Source: Magnetococcales bacterium
Lineage (GTDB): Bacteria > Pseudomonadota > Magnetococcia > Magnetococcales > Magnetaquicoccaceae
Direction: 5' to 3'
Assembly: GCA_002753095.1 (NCBI GenBank)
Contig: PDZU01000025.1
Span: 1-37,865, forward strand
DNA length: 37,865 bases
Shown piece after piece: positions 1 through 8,439 of the stretch (position 1 is its first letter; the number at the start of each line of letters is the position of its first letter). A program made the position numbers and the translations under genes. The notes beneath the pieces are model-generated. The model did not search any database. It worked only from the letters and a program-made list of their open reading frames with translations, and had not been told where the DNA came from.

Positions 1-60
1 CATTTCAGCAGGGCTCTGCCCTGCACCCGCCCGGGGCGATGATCGCCCCTGGACCCCGCA
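1..60. repeat. Short copy of dispersed palindromic intergenic repeat
   Basis: This stretch holds two adjacent inverted repeats: CAGGGC-tct-GCCCTG, then GGGGCGAT-g-ATCGCCCC, ending in a GGACCCCGCA-like tail. The same units recur at 14633-14703, and the first unit recurs at the ends of the blocks at 14014 and 35046. It lies just past the queF stop codon, so its RNA hairpins could end queF transcription, although no U-tract follows. The copy may continue beyond the window edge. Confidence 0.7.
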
Positions 61-85
61 GAAATTTAGTTTATAAGTCTTGATA

Positions 86-424
86 CTATTTTTTCTGATA
101 TTCCACAGTAACGGTGGTGGAAATGCCGCCCCGAACAAAAAACTTGCCACTGACCGACAAATGGCGGGGCGCGACCGCTGCCACCAGATCATCGAGAATC
201 CGGTTGGTCACGGCCTCATGAAAGGCACCCTGATCCCGAAAACTCCACAGATACAGTTTCAACGATTTCAACTCCACACAAAGTTGATCTGGAACATAGG
301 AGATCACAATCTCGGCAAAATCGGGCTGACCGGTTTTGGGACAGAGACAGGTAAACTCCGGGCAATGCATTTCGATGCGATAATCCCGTTCCGGGTTTGG
401 ATTGGCAAAACTTTCCAAGATCAT
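86..424 (-). CDS. queF: NADPH-dependent 7-cyano-7-deazaguanine reductase QueF (short, type I)
   Basis: QueF reduces the nitrile preQ0 to the amine preQ1 in queuosine tRNA-modification synthesis, in the cytoplasm. The 112-residue length fits the short unimodular type. The family's core is visible: the [15 protein letters not shown] stretch at about residues 23-37 carries the catalytic Cys and following Asp, and E-L-K-S-L-K-L-Y lies at about 51-58. The ATG overlaps the stop of the upstream Nudix-like gene (ATGA type), so translation is probably coupled. No other queuosine gene is visible in the window. Confidence 0.93.
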   Translation of the reverse strand: MILESFANPNPERDYRIEMHCPEFTCLCPKTGQPDFAEIVISYVPDQLCVELKSLKLYLWSFRDQGAFHEAVTNRILDDLVAAVAPRHLSVSGKFFVRGGISTTVTVEYQKK

Positions 425-1359
425 GACAAGGCATCCTCAGAGGAGGTTACAGACGAAAAAGGGAGCGTCGCTGCCGCAAAGCGGGCGCGCAAAGCCTCCG
501 GTTGTTGGAGAATCTGACGCTCCAGATGGTCCAACAGGGAGGCAAGAAGTTCGGGAGCAGATTGGTTGTTGCTGCCGAAACGGAGTGCCGGGTCAACACC
601 ACTCCAGGCCAGCCAAACCAACAGGTGCAGCATGCCGGAAGGAACCCAGCGCACATTCTGGAACGCACCTTGGCCCAACACCAGTTGATCAAACTGTTGG
701 AATGGTACGCGCAGCAGTTGCCCTTCCCAAGTGGATTGCATGGCATCCAGAGCCTGGGTGCTGACTGGAGTCTGCAGAAAGGTGGCATGAAAAAATCCTG
801 AGCGGAATTCGATACCGATAGCGGTTGCACTCGTCTCAGGGATAAAAATCGGCAATCCAGCCTCTTCGCGGGCTTCCCGCATGGCGGTATCCCGCAGGGA
901 TCGGTCCAACACCATCCCCTCGTTGCGACGGGGAGAGGTGGCCCCACCGATGATGTGCAGGGCATCGGGAAAAGTGGCAGAGAGGGGGCTGCGCTGATGA
1001 AAAACCATTTCAGCGCTTTCTGCGGCGTAGGGCAGAAGGGCGGCCCCCAACAGATAGAGCCCCTTGCGATAGTCAGCCCGTTTTTCTGCCAGACGCTGCT
1101 GTTGACGCAACCAGACGATGCCCTTGTAATCGGTCTCCTGGTAGGTCAAACAGGGCGCAGGATAGAGATAATCCTTGATGAGGGCATGGTATTCATTGAT
1201 GGGCGGTTCCGGCCAATCGACTGGGGCCGGATGGTATGTGGGCACCGCCCTATCCTGTTGCAGTACAGGCGCCTGATGGGTCACCGCCAGCAGAATCACC
1301 TCACCCAGAAAGGTGTAAAAGATGCCATTCAAGCGTTCGATGAGGTTTGGATCAGACAT
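421..1359 (-). CDS. Nudix-like hydrolase domain protein
   Basis: This is a 312-residue soluble protein. Its middle carries a Nudix-box-like stretch: I-I-G-G-A at about residue 137, then R-E-A-R-E-E-A-G-L at about 162-170, matching REUXEEXGU. The spacing between the leading Gly and the RE core is longer than the standard box, so this is a divergent or inserted version. Family members hydrolyse nucleoside diphosphates linked to another moiety; the substrate here cannot be told. The N-terminal 100 residues and C-terminal 100 residues are not recognised. The ATG lies inside the last codons of copA (8-base overlap), and the stop overlaps queF, so the three form one transcription unit. Confidence 0.7.
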   Translation of the reverse strand: MSDPNLIERLNGIFYTFLGEVILLAVTHQAPVLQQDRAVPTYHPAPVDWPEPPINEYHALIKDYLYPAPCLTYQETDYKGIVWLRQQQRLAEKRADYRKGLYLLGAALLPYAAESAEMVFHQRSPLSATFPDALHIIGGATSPRRNEGMVLDRSLRDTAMREAREEAGLPIFIPETSATAIGIEFRSGFFHATFLQTPVSTQALDAMQSTWEGQLLRVPFQQFDQLVLGQGAFQNVRWVPSGMLHLLVWLAWSGVDPALRFGSNNQSAPELLASLLDHLERQILQQPEALRARFAAATLPFSSVTSSEDALS

Positions 1360-3778
1360 GGTGGAAACGACGCAGGCGCAAGGCGTTGCTGACCACCGTG
1401 ACGCTGGAGAGTCCCATGGCTGCCGCTGCCACCACCGGTGAGAGCTGCCAGCCGAAGAGGGGATACCAGACGCCAGCAGCCAAAGGGATCAGCACGATAT
1501 TATAGGCGAAGGCCCAGAACAGGTTTTGCCGAATATTGTTCATGGTGGCGCGGGAGAGTTGAATGGCCTGGGCCACGCCGTGGGGGTCACTGTGCATCAG
1601 GGTGATGTCGGCGGCCTCCATGGCCACATCGGTGCCGGTGGCCATGGCGATGCCCACATCGGCCCTGGCCAGGGCAGGGGCATCGTTGATGCCATCGCCG
1701 ACCATGGCCACTACCTCACCAGCCTCTTGCAGGCGAGCGATTTCCGCCGCCTTGTCCCCCGGTAACACTTCGGCCAAAACAGCCTGGATGGAGAGTTGGG
1801 CCGCGATGGCCTGGGCGGTGCGGCGGTTATCTCCGGTCAACAGAGCCACCTTGATGCCGGAATTTTGCAAAGCGGCAACCGTGGCCTGACTGCCTGGGCG
1901 CAGCACATCGGCCACGGCCAGTACGCCGGCCACCCGGCCATCGATGGCGGCCAACAGGGCGGTCTTGCCCTCCTGTTCCAGACGGTGCAGCAAAGTTTCC
2001 GTCGCGCTTTCCAGGCTGATCTGATGGCTGCGCAGCAGGCGCTCTGTTCCCACCAATACCTCCTGGCCAGCAACGCGGGCCTGAACACCTTGACCGGGCA
2101 AAGCGCTAAAGGATTCTGTCTTGAGCAAAGAAATTTTATGCTGCTTGGCGTAGGCGACGATGGCGGTGGCAATGGGATGTTCGGAGGCCCGTTCGGCGGT
2201 AGCGATCAGGGCCAGATCTTCCGGGCTGCCGTTCCAGTCGGTCAGGGTGGGTTTGCCCACGGTCAGGGTACCGGTTTTGTCAAAGACCACGCAGCTCAGA
2301 CGATGGGCGGTCTCCAAGGCGGCGCTGCCGCGAATCAGGATACCCATTTCTGCTCCCCGTCCTGTGCCGACCAGGATGGAGGTGGGGGTGGCCAACCCCA
2401 GAGCACAGGGACAGGCGATGATCAGGACAGCCACAGCGCTCAGCAGGGCATGGGTCAAAGCCGGTTCTGGCCCCCAATACCACCAAGCCAAAAAGGTAAG
2501 GGTAGCGATCAACAGCACAACCGGGACAAAGATGGCGGCGATACGGTCGGCCAGATGGGCGATGGGTGGTTTGGCCTGTTGCGCCTGGCGCACCAGGGCG
2601 ACAATTTGCGCCAGTAGGGTGCTCTGGCCAACCCGTGTCGCCTGACAGAGCAGGGCCCCCTGGCCGTTGACCGTTCCGCCGATGAGACGATCACCCGGAC
2701 GGCGCAGCACCGGCAACGATTCCCCGGTGATCATTGCCTCATCCAGGGAGGACTCTCCTTCCAGGACGATGCCATCCACAGGCACCCGTTCACCGGGTCG
2801 AATGACCACCCGGTCGCCGGGCAGGAGGTGGGCCAGGGGAATGTCCACCTCCTCGTTGCCGCGCATGACCCGTGCCTGTTTCGGCACCTGTCCCACCAGT
2901 TGCCGGATGGCTTGCGAGGTACGGCCACGGGCGCGTGCTTCGAGAAAACGGCCCAGCAGGATCAACACGATGATGGAACCGGCGGTTTCAAAATAGACTT
3001 CGGCCTGCATGCCGCTTTGTTGCAACCACTCCGGGAAGAGCAGGACCAGCAGCGAGTAGCCGTAGGCGCTGAAGGTGCCGATGCTGACCAGGGTATGCAT
3101 ATTGACCGCCCCGTGTCGCAGCAGAGTCAGGGTGCTGCGGTGAAAATACCAGCCGACCCATAACTGCAGGGGAGTGGTCAGCAGGGCCTGCAGGAGATGG
3201 TTGAGGCGATGATCGATCCAATGGTGCATGCCCATCATGGTGCCATGATCGAGCACCAGGAGAGCGGCCAGGAGCAGGGCACCGATGTTGAGGCGGTGGC
3301 GCAGATCGCGATATTCGCGTTGTCGTTCCTCTTCGGCGCGCTCTTCCGGGGTAGTGGTTTCGGAGGTTGGCAGCAGGGTGAAGCCGATGGTCTGCACGGC
3401 CTGATTCATGTGCTGAAAATCGACCTGTTCGGCCACGTAGCGGACGGAGACGGAGGCGTTGGCCAGGTTGATTTCGACATGGCGGATGCCGGGCAGTTGG
3501 GCCAGGGCGGTTTCGGCGCGGCGCACGCAGGAGGCGCAGGAGAGGCCGCGAATGGTCAGGGTGGCCTGTTGTTCCGGGACGCCGAAGCCGGCTTTTTCGA
3601 CGGCGGCGATCAGTGCATCGAGTGGCAGGGCGGTGGTTACGGTGGCCTGGGCGGTAGCCAAGTTTACCTGTGCCTGGGTCACGCCGGGCATTTGTTCCAG
3701 GTGACGTTGCAGGCGGGCCGCACAAGATCCGCAGGAGAGACCGCTGACCGGCAGGGTCATCAGGGATGAGGAGGACAT
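1352..3778 (-). CDS. copA: Copper-exporting P1B-type ATPase
   Basis: This inner-membrane ATPase pumps Cu(I) out of the cytoplasm. From the chosen ATG it has 808 residues: two heavy-metal-associated domains with G-L-S-C-x-S-C motifs (Cys16/19 and Cys81/84), a transmembrane bundle, the actuator T-G-E-S motif, the C-P-C metal motif in the membrane, the phosphorylation motif D-K-T-G-T-L-T, the S-E-H-P motif of P1B pumps, and [10 protein letters not shown] in the hinge. An upstream in-frame TTG/GTG extension (to about 3925) exists but lacks family similarity. The Shine-Dalgarno for the ATG is weak, so GTG codons 4-6 triplets upstream remain possible. No CueR-type operator was identified. The gene heads copA-Nudix-queF. 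Confidence 0.95.
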   Translation of the reverse strand: MSSSSLMTLPVSGLSCGSCAARLQRHLEQMPGVTQAQVNLATAQATVTTALPLDALIAAVEKAGFGVPEQQATLTIRGLSCASCVRRAETALAQLPGIRHVEINLANASVSVRYVAEQVDFQHMNQAVQTIGFTLLPTSETTTPEERAEEERQREYRDLRHRLNIGALLLAALLVLDHGTMMGMHHWIDHRLNHLLQALLTTPLQLWVGWYFHRSTLTLLRHGAVNMHTLVSIGTFSAYGYSLLVLLFPEWLQQSGMQAEVYFETAGSIIVLILLGRFLEARARGRTSQAIRQLVGQVPKQARVMRGNEEVDIPLAHLLPGDRVVIRPGERVPVDGIVLEGESSLDEAMITGESLPVLRRPGDRLIGGTVNGQGALLCQATRVGQSTLLAQIVALVRQAQQAKPPIAHLADRIAAIFVPVVLLIATLTFLAWWYWGPEPALTHALLSAVAVLIIACPCALGLATPTSILVGTGRGAEMGILIRGSAALETAHRLSCVVFDKTGTLTVGKPTLTDWNGSPEDLALIATAERASEHPIATAIVAYAKQHKISLLKTESFSALPGQGVQARVAGQEVLVGTERLLRSHQISLESATETLLHRLEQEGKTALLAAIDGRVAGVLAVADVLRPGSQATVAALQNSGIKVALLTGDNRRTAQAIAAQLSIQAVLAEVLPGDKAAEIARLQEAGEVVAMVGDGINDAPALARADVGIAMATGTDVAMEAADITLMHSDPHGVAQAIQLSRATMNNIRQNLFWAFAYNIVLIPLAAGVWYPLFGWQLSPVVAAAAMGLSSVTVVSNALRLRRFHHV

Positions 3779-4245
3779 CGTTTGCACTTTCACAAGCAGA
3801 GGGGGTGTCCCAGCGCCGCAGCGGACCGGTACACCGGGTTGTTCAGGCTTGAGTATGTACCGTTTGACTGAGATTGACCCCAAATGGTTTCCTGCCCTGC
3901 GCGGCGGCGGCAGCAGTTGTAGCAAGTGTGCAGGAAAAATGCAATCCTTTGGCGGAAGTAGGGCATGGTTGTTGCTGTTAAAAAAAAGTTACATGGGGTT
4001 AAGGGGAGATTATCTCCCCTTAACCCCCCTCACCACACCCTCGCTTGAAACGCGGCCCCGTTGGCCATGCGCACCGACAGCCTTCCGCCCCTTGATGCAT
4101 GCGTGTGTGTCGACAGTGATGGCGGTCAACCCTGCAACGCACCATTGTCATTGCCAGCGGTTGCCAAGCGTACCTCAATGGGGTAACTTCGCGGTAAATT
4201 TATTCTTCGCCCAACAGGCCCATTTTTTGCGGAATCCAGACCAGC
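3779..4245. other. Divergent intergenic region copA / pheA
   Basis: This 467-base gap separates the divergent copA and pheA genes and must hold both promoters. No convincing sigma-70 pair, CueR operator or Phe-rich leader peptide could be read. The one clear structure is a 33-base palindrome (separate entry), preceded on the plus strand by an A8 run. Confidence 0.5.
3995..4027. repeat. Perfect 16-bp inverted repeat in the copA/pheA gap
   Basis: The arms GGGGTTAAGGGGAGAT and ATCTCCCCTTAACCCC flank a single central T. The hairpin would be very stable in RNA from either strand. An A8 run lies at 3980-3988, which would be a U-run 3' of the hairpin on the minus strand. It could therefore end any minus-strand transcript coming from the pheA side, but no gene on that strand ends here. 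It may instead be another dispersed palindrome. Confidence 0.75.
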
Positions 4246-5346
4246 ATGGCTGACCCAAACAGAAAAACGATAACTTTGGAGTCGTTGCGACAGGCCATTG
4301 ACCAGATCGATGACCAGATCCATGATCTGCTCATGGAACGGGCCAATCGCGTGCGCGAGGTGGGCGAATGGAAAGAAAAACAGGGCACTGATACCCCATT
4401 CTACCGACCAGAACGGGAAGCCTCGATCCATCGCCGCCTGGAAGCACGCCATCGCGGTCCCCTGCCCGTGGCCGCCTTGCACCGCATCTACCGGGAGATC
4501 ATCTCCGCCTCCCTGAACCTGGAGCGCAAATTGACCGTGGCCTATCTGGGACCAGAGGCCACCTTCACCCATCAGGCCGCCGTCAAACAGTTCGGTTCTG
4601 CTCCCCTGGCCTATCCCGTGCGCAGCATCGATGACGTCTTCAATGAAGTGGAGTTGAAACGGGCCGATTTTGGCGTCACCCCCATCGAAAACTCTACAGA
4701 AGGGATGATCCACCATACCCTGGATCGTCTGGTTGACTCTCCCTTGCGCATCTGCAGCGAAATCTATCTTCCCGTCTCCCACCACCTTCTCTCGCGGGAA
4801 AAAGAGCTCTCTGCCCTGCGGGTGGTCTATGGTCAACCGACGGTCATCGCCCAGTGTCAACAGTGGTTGACGGAATATCTCCCAACCATCTCACTCCAGG
4901 AGTGCGCCTCAACCGCCACCGCTTTGTGGGAAGCCCGACAAATCGCCGGCGCTGCCGTCATCGCCGGTGAAGCAACCCCGGACTCCTTCAAGTGGCATAT
5001 TCTGGCCCACCATATCGAAGATCGCGCCGGAATCGAAAACCGTTTTCTGGTCGTTGGCCGGGAGATTCCCGCACGCTCTGGGCAGGATAAAACCAGCTTG
5101 ATGTTTTCCTTTCCCGATCAACCGGGTTTTTTGCATCAGGTCTTGGGTATTTTTGCCCGGCAAGAGCTCAATCTGACCCGAATCGAGTCGCGCCCCTCCA
5201 TGAAAAGGGCATGGGATTATCTCTTCTTTATTGACCTGGAAGGACATCAGGAAGATCTTGCGGTGGCCGCAGCCCTGGCAGAGTTGGCGGCAGCACCGGG
5301 GGTCATGGTGAAAATTCTGGGTTCCTATCCACGCAAGGTGTTATGA
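4246..5346 (+). CDS. pheA: Bifunctional chorismate mutase / prephenate dehydratase (P-protein)
   Basis: PheA converts chorismate to prephenate and then phenylpyruvate for phenylalanine synthesis. Residues about 8-90 are an AroQ chorismate mutase domain (R-Q-A-I-D-Q-I-D-D at the start, then Y-R-P-E-R-E). Residues about 97-275 are the dehydratase domain (Y-L-G-P-E-A-T-F-T-H; G-V-T-P-I-E-N-S). Residues about 285-366 are an ACT domain with the E-S-R-P motif, which normally binds Phe for feedback control. The usual T-R-F dehydratase motif reads N-R-F here (E-N-R-F-L-V). The ribosome binding site before the ATG is weak. The gene starts the long plus-strand cluster, 4 bases before tyrA. Confidence 0.95.
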   Translation: MADPNRKTITLESLRQAIDQIDDQIHDLLMERANRVREVGEWKEKQGTDTPFYRPEREASIHRRLEARHRGPLPVAALHRIYREIISASLNLERKLTVAYLGPEATFTHQAAVKQFGSAPLAYPVRSIDDVFNEVELKRADFGVTPIENSTEGMIHHTLDRLVDSPLRICSEIYLPVSHHLLSREKELSALRVVYGQPTVIAQCQQWLTEYLPTISLQECASTATALWEARQIAGAAVIAGEATPDSFKWHILAHHIEDRAGIENRFLVVGREIPARSGQDKTSLMFSFPDQPGFLHQVLGIFARQELNLTRIESRPSMKRAWDYLFFIDLEGHQEDLAVAAALAELAAAPGVMVKILGSYPRKVL

Positions 5347-5350
5347 TATC

Positions 5351-6262
5351 ATGGCATTCTTTATCAAAAAACTGGCTGTTATCGGGGTTGGCCTGATTGG
5401 TGGATCGCTGGCGCGTTCCCTGCGTGATCAGTCGTTGGTCGGTGAAGTGGTGGGAGTCAATCGCAGCCGCAGCGCCTTGGAGAAAGCGGAAGCGTTGGGT
5501 GTGATCGATTATGGCACCACCGATGCCATCGCAGCCGTGCGGGATGCCAGCATGGTGTTGATTGCCACACCGGTGCGCTCCATTGCCCCGATGGTGGCCC
5601 ACATTGCCCCTTTTCTGGCACCGGGGGTCGTGGTCACCGATGTGGGCAGCGTGAAACAGTCGGTGGTGCGGGACTGCGAAGCGGCCATGGCGGCTGCTCC
5701 TGCGGCAACCAGCGGCAAAACCCATTTTGTCGGCGGACACCCCATTGCCGGGCGCGAACATGTGGGGGTGGAACATTCGTTTGCCACCCTGTTTGCCGGC
5801 AGCCGCACCGTCTTGACCCCCACCGCACAGACTGCCAGCGATGCCCTGGAGTTGGTGCGTCTGGTCTGGGAGGCGACCGGCTCCTATGTCGAGGTCATGG
5901 ATGCGGCCTATCATGATCAGGTCTTGGCTGCAACCAGCCACCTGCCCCATCTGATGGCCTACAGTGTGGTCAACACCCTCTCGGATCTGGAAGATCAGAT
6001 TCGGGCCGAGGTGTTTCGCTATGCGGCGGGGGGGTTTCGTGATTTCACCCGCATTGCCTCATCGGATCCCAGCATGTGGCGTGACATCTGCCTGGAAAAT
6101 CGCACGGCCATTTTGAGCATTCTGGAGCGCGTGCGCCACGATCTGGACCGTTTGGTCGAACAGATCGATTCTGGCAATGGCGATGCCTTGTACGGCATTT
6201 TTGCCCGCTCCAAAACCACGCGGGACCGCATTCTGGCGGAACATAAAATCTTGAAGGGATAG
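5351..6262 (+). CDS. tyrA: Prephenate / arogenate dehydrogenase
   Basis: TyrA performs the oxidative decarboxylation of prephenate (or arogenate) in tyrosine synthesis. The 303-residue protein opens with a Rossmann NAD(P) fold (V-I-G-V-G-L-I-G-G-S-L-A at about residues 10-21) and has the family's G-G-H-P-I-A-G-R-E active-site His stretch at about 129-137, plus the all-alpha dimerisation domain with A-T-S-H-L-P-H at about 196. It has no ACT or chorismate mutase domain. It follows pheA by 4 bases and precedes aroA by 11. In pseudomonads a hisC-type aminotransferase gene usually lies between pheA and tyrA; it is absent here. Confidence 0.94.
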   Translation: MAFFIKKLAVIGVGLIGGSLARSLRDQSLVGEVVGVNRSRSALEKAEALGVIDYGTTDAIAAVRDASMVLIATPVRSIAPMVAHIAPFLAPGVVVTDVGSVKQSVVRDCEAAMAAAPAATSGKTHFVGGHPIAGREHVGVEHSFATLFAGSRTVLTPTAQTASDALELVRLVWEATGSYVEVMDAAYHDQVLAATSHLPHLMAYSVVNTLSDLEDQIRAEVFRYAAGGFRDFTRIASSDPSMWRDICLENRTAILSILERVRHDLDRLVEQIDSGNGDALYGIFARSKTTRDRILAEHKILKG

Positions 6263-6273
6263 GGGCGGAGACC

Positions 6274-7596
6274 ATGAACGACACCCAACAAACCGATACC
6301 CTGACCAGTCGCAGTGGGCCGCCTCTGCACGGTGGCGTGACGGTGCCAGGGGACAAATCCATTTCCCATCGGGCCATCATGCTCGGTGCCCTGGCCGAAG
6401 GAGAGACCGAAGTACACCATCTGCTGGAGGGCGAAGATGTACTGCGCACGGTCGCTGCCTTTCGCCACATGGGTGTCCGCATCAACCGGGATGGGGCGGG
6501 TATCTATCGCATTCAGGGCGTGGGTCTGGATGGTCTGCGGGAACCGGACGATGTACTGGATATGGGCAACTCTGGTACGGCCATGCGGTTGCTCTCTGGC
6601 GTGTTGGCCAGTCAACCTTTTTTCAGTGTGTTGACCGGTGATGACAGCCTGCGCAAGCGTCCCATGAAACGGATCATCACCCCTCTGGCGCAAATGGGGG
6701 CCCGTATTCTCAGCCGCGATCAGGGCCGTGCTCCCCTGGTCATCCAGGGCAGCACGCTGATTCCCATCGAGTACACCCTGCCGGTGGCCTCGGCGCAGGT
6801 GAAAAGTGCCGTGCTGTTGGCCGCCCTGAATACGGCAGGGGGCGGTGCGGTACTGGAACCGGAACAGTCGCGGGATCATACCGAACGCATGTTGAGCGCC
6901 TTTGGTGCCCAGGTGCAGCGCGACGGTTTGCGGGTCACCGTGGATGGTTGGCCCGACCTGGTCGCCCAGAGCGTTGTCGTACCGGGTGACATCTCTTCCG
7001 CCGCCTTTCCGCTGGTGGCAGCTCTGCTGGTACCGGATTCGGAGGTGTTACTGCAAGGGGTGGGTGTCAATCCCACCCGCACCGGCTTGCTGGAGCTGTT
7101 GACCATGATGGGCGCCACCATCGAACAGCGCCAACCCCGTCAGGCGGGTGGCGAACCGATTGCCGATCTGCATGTCCGTCACAGCCCGTTGCGTGGCATC
7201 GATGTTCCCCCTGAACTGATTCCACGGGCCATTGATGAATTTCCCATTTTTTGTGTGGCTGCTGCCCTGGCAGAAGGTGAAACCCGCTTGAGTGGGGCCG
7301 CCGAACTGCGTGTCAAAGAGAGCGATCGCATTCATGCCATGGCGGTGGGTCTGCAGGCACTGGGGGTGGAAGTGACAGAGTTGGCCGATGGTTTGCATAT
7401 CATAGGCCGTCCTGAAGGGTTATCCGGCGGCGTGACGGTGGACTCTTTTACCGATCATCGCATCGCCATGAGCCTTTTGGTGGCCGGGTTGCGGTGCCGC
7501 GAACCGGTCGTGGTGCAGCGCTGCGCCAATATTCAGACCTCATTCCCGACCTTTCAGTCGATCCTGTCGGGTCTGGGCGCTGTGCTGGGCGCATAA
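6274..7596 (+). CDS. aroA: 3-phosphoshikimate 1-carboxyvinyltransferase (EPSP synthase)
   Basis: AroA joins phosphoenolpyruvate to shikimate-3-phosphate in the shikimate pathway. The 440-residue protein shows the G-D-K-S-I-S-H-R motif near residue 27 and L-L-E-G-E-D-V-L near 50. Both resemble the class II (Agrobacterium/Bacillus-like) group more than the enterobacterial class I. The D-M-G-N-S-G-T-A-M-R loop, V-P-G-D-I-S-S-A-A-F and E-L-R-V-K-E-S-D-R motifs are intact. The loop keeps Gly at the position where the Agrobacterium CP4 enzyme has Ala. A GGAG sits just ahead of the ATG. It is followed by cmk. Confidence 0.95.
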   Translation: MNDTQQTDTLTSRSGPPLHGGVTVPGDKSISHRAIMLGALAEGETEVHHLLEGEDVLRTVAAFRHMGVRINRDGAGIYRIQGVGLDGLREPDDVLDMGNSGTAMRLLSGVLASQPFFSVLTGDDSLRKRPMKRIITPLAQMGARILSRDQGRAPLVIQGSTLIPIEYTLPVASAQVKSAVLLAALNTAGGGAVLEPEQSRDHTERMLSAFGAQVQRDGLRVTVDGWPDLVAQSVVVPGDISSAAFPLVAALLVPDSEVLLQGVGVNPTRTGLLELLTMMGATIEQRQPRQAGGEPIADLHVRHSPLRGIDVPPELIPRAIDEFPIFCVAAALAEGETRLSGAAELRVKESDRIHAMAVGLQALGVEVTELADGLHIIGRPEGLSGGVTVDSFTDHRIAMSLLVAGLRCREPVVVQRCANIQTSFPTFQSILSGLGAVLGA

Positions 7597-7635
7597 GGCG
7601 CTTCAACAAGAACAACCTCAACACGTTGCAGAGAG

Positions 7636-8370
7636 ATGGAACAGGAAAAAATCGCAAAGGGCAACCGCGTGGTGATTGCCGTGGACGGCCCGGCAGGGGC
7701 CGGCAAGGGGGCCGTTTGTCGGGCGGTGGCCAGCCAACTGCAGTTGGCCTATCTGGAGACGGGGGCCATCTACCGGGCTTTGGGGCTGTTGGCACTGCGT
7801 GAAGGGTTACAGGAGGATGCCGCTGTTGTCGCCCGTGCGACCAGTATGCCTTTTACCTACCGGAGCATGGGTAACGGTCAATTTGCCGCCTATCTGGCCG
7901 AGGAAGAGGTCACGGCGGCCTTGCGGGCCGAAGCCATTGGTCAATCCGCCTCCCGCATTGCTGCCATTCCTGCAGTCCGTCAGGCACTGCTGGCTTTCCA
8001 ACGGCACTATGGCGGGGTACAACATGTCATCCTGGATGGTCGCGATGTGGGTACCATCGTCTGGCCCGATGCCGATTTGAAAATATTCTTGACCGCTTCC
8101 CTGCAGGAACGGGCAGAACGACGTGTACGGGAGTTGCAAGAGACAGGAAAAAATGCTAACTTCACGGAGATATATGCGGCCATGGCAGAACGGGATCAAC
8201 GGGATGCCGGTCGCTCTGCCGCTCCACTGAAGCCTGCCGCAGATGCCGTGCTGGTGGATACCACCACACTGACTCTGGCAGAAAGCATTGATCGGGTGTT
8301 GCATCTGATAAAAAACACCTTGAATCAGGCGGGCTTTACGTGTAGAGAATCGTTGGTTGAATCGCGATAA
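7636..8370 (+). CDS. cmk: Cytidylate kinase
   Basis: Cmk phosphorylates CMP and dCMP with ATP. At 244 residues it is slightly longer than the usual 225-230 because of short N- and C-terminal tails. The P-loop reads G-P-A-G-A-G-K-G-A at about residues 18-26: the final residue, normally Thr or Ser, is Ala. The nearby D-T-G-A motif reads E-T-G-A-I-Y-R. The remaining family motifs are normal (D-G-R-D-V-G-T-I-V-W-P-D-A and the L-T-A-S-x-x-E-R-A-x-R-R lid). It lies between aroA and rpsA, the conserved order in many Proteobacteria. Confidence 0.93.
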   Translation: MEQEKIAKGNRVVIAVDGPAGAGKGAVCRAVASQLQLAYLETGAIYRALGLLALREGLQEDAAVVARATSMPFTYRSMGNGQFAAYLAEEEVTAALRAEAIGQSASRIAAIPAVRQALLAFQRHYGGVQHVILDGRDVGTIVWPDADLKIFLTASLQERAERRVRELQETGKNANFTEIYAAMAERDQRDAGRSAAPLKPAADAVLVDTTTLTLAESIDRVLHLIKNTLNQAGFTCRESLVESR

Positions 8371-8439
8371 TGTTGCGCAGAAAAAGAAATACCGGGAACA
8401 TCCCCATAACCTACAACCTATTACCGAAGGTGGATTTAC

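Noticed and set aside
1796..2617. 273-codon plus-strand open frame opposite copA
   Set aside because: Low-complexity Gly/Gln-rich translation antisense to unmistakable P-type ATPase motifs.
2988..3725. 245-codon minus-strand frame overlapping the copA metal-binding domains
   Set aside because: Arg/Pro-rich out-of-frame translation of GC-rich copA codons.
3779..3900. CueR operator for copA
   Set aside because: No dyad with the expected spacing between -35 and -10 could be read with confidence.
4028..4245. Phe-rich leader peptide or attenuator ahead of pheA
   Set aside because: No short frame with clustered Phe codons and a terminator before the start was found.
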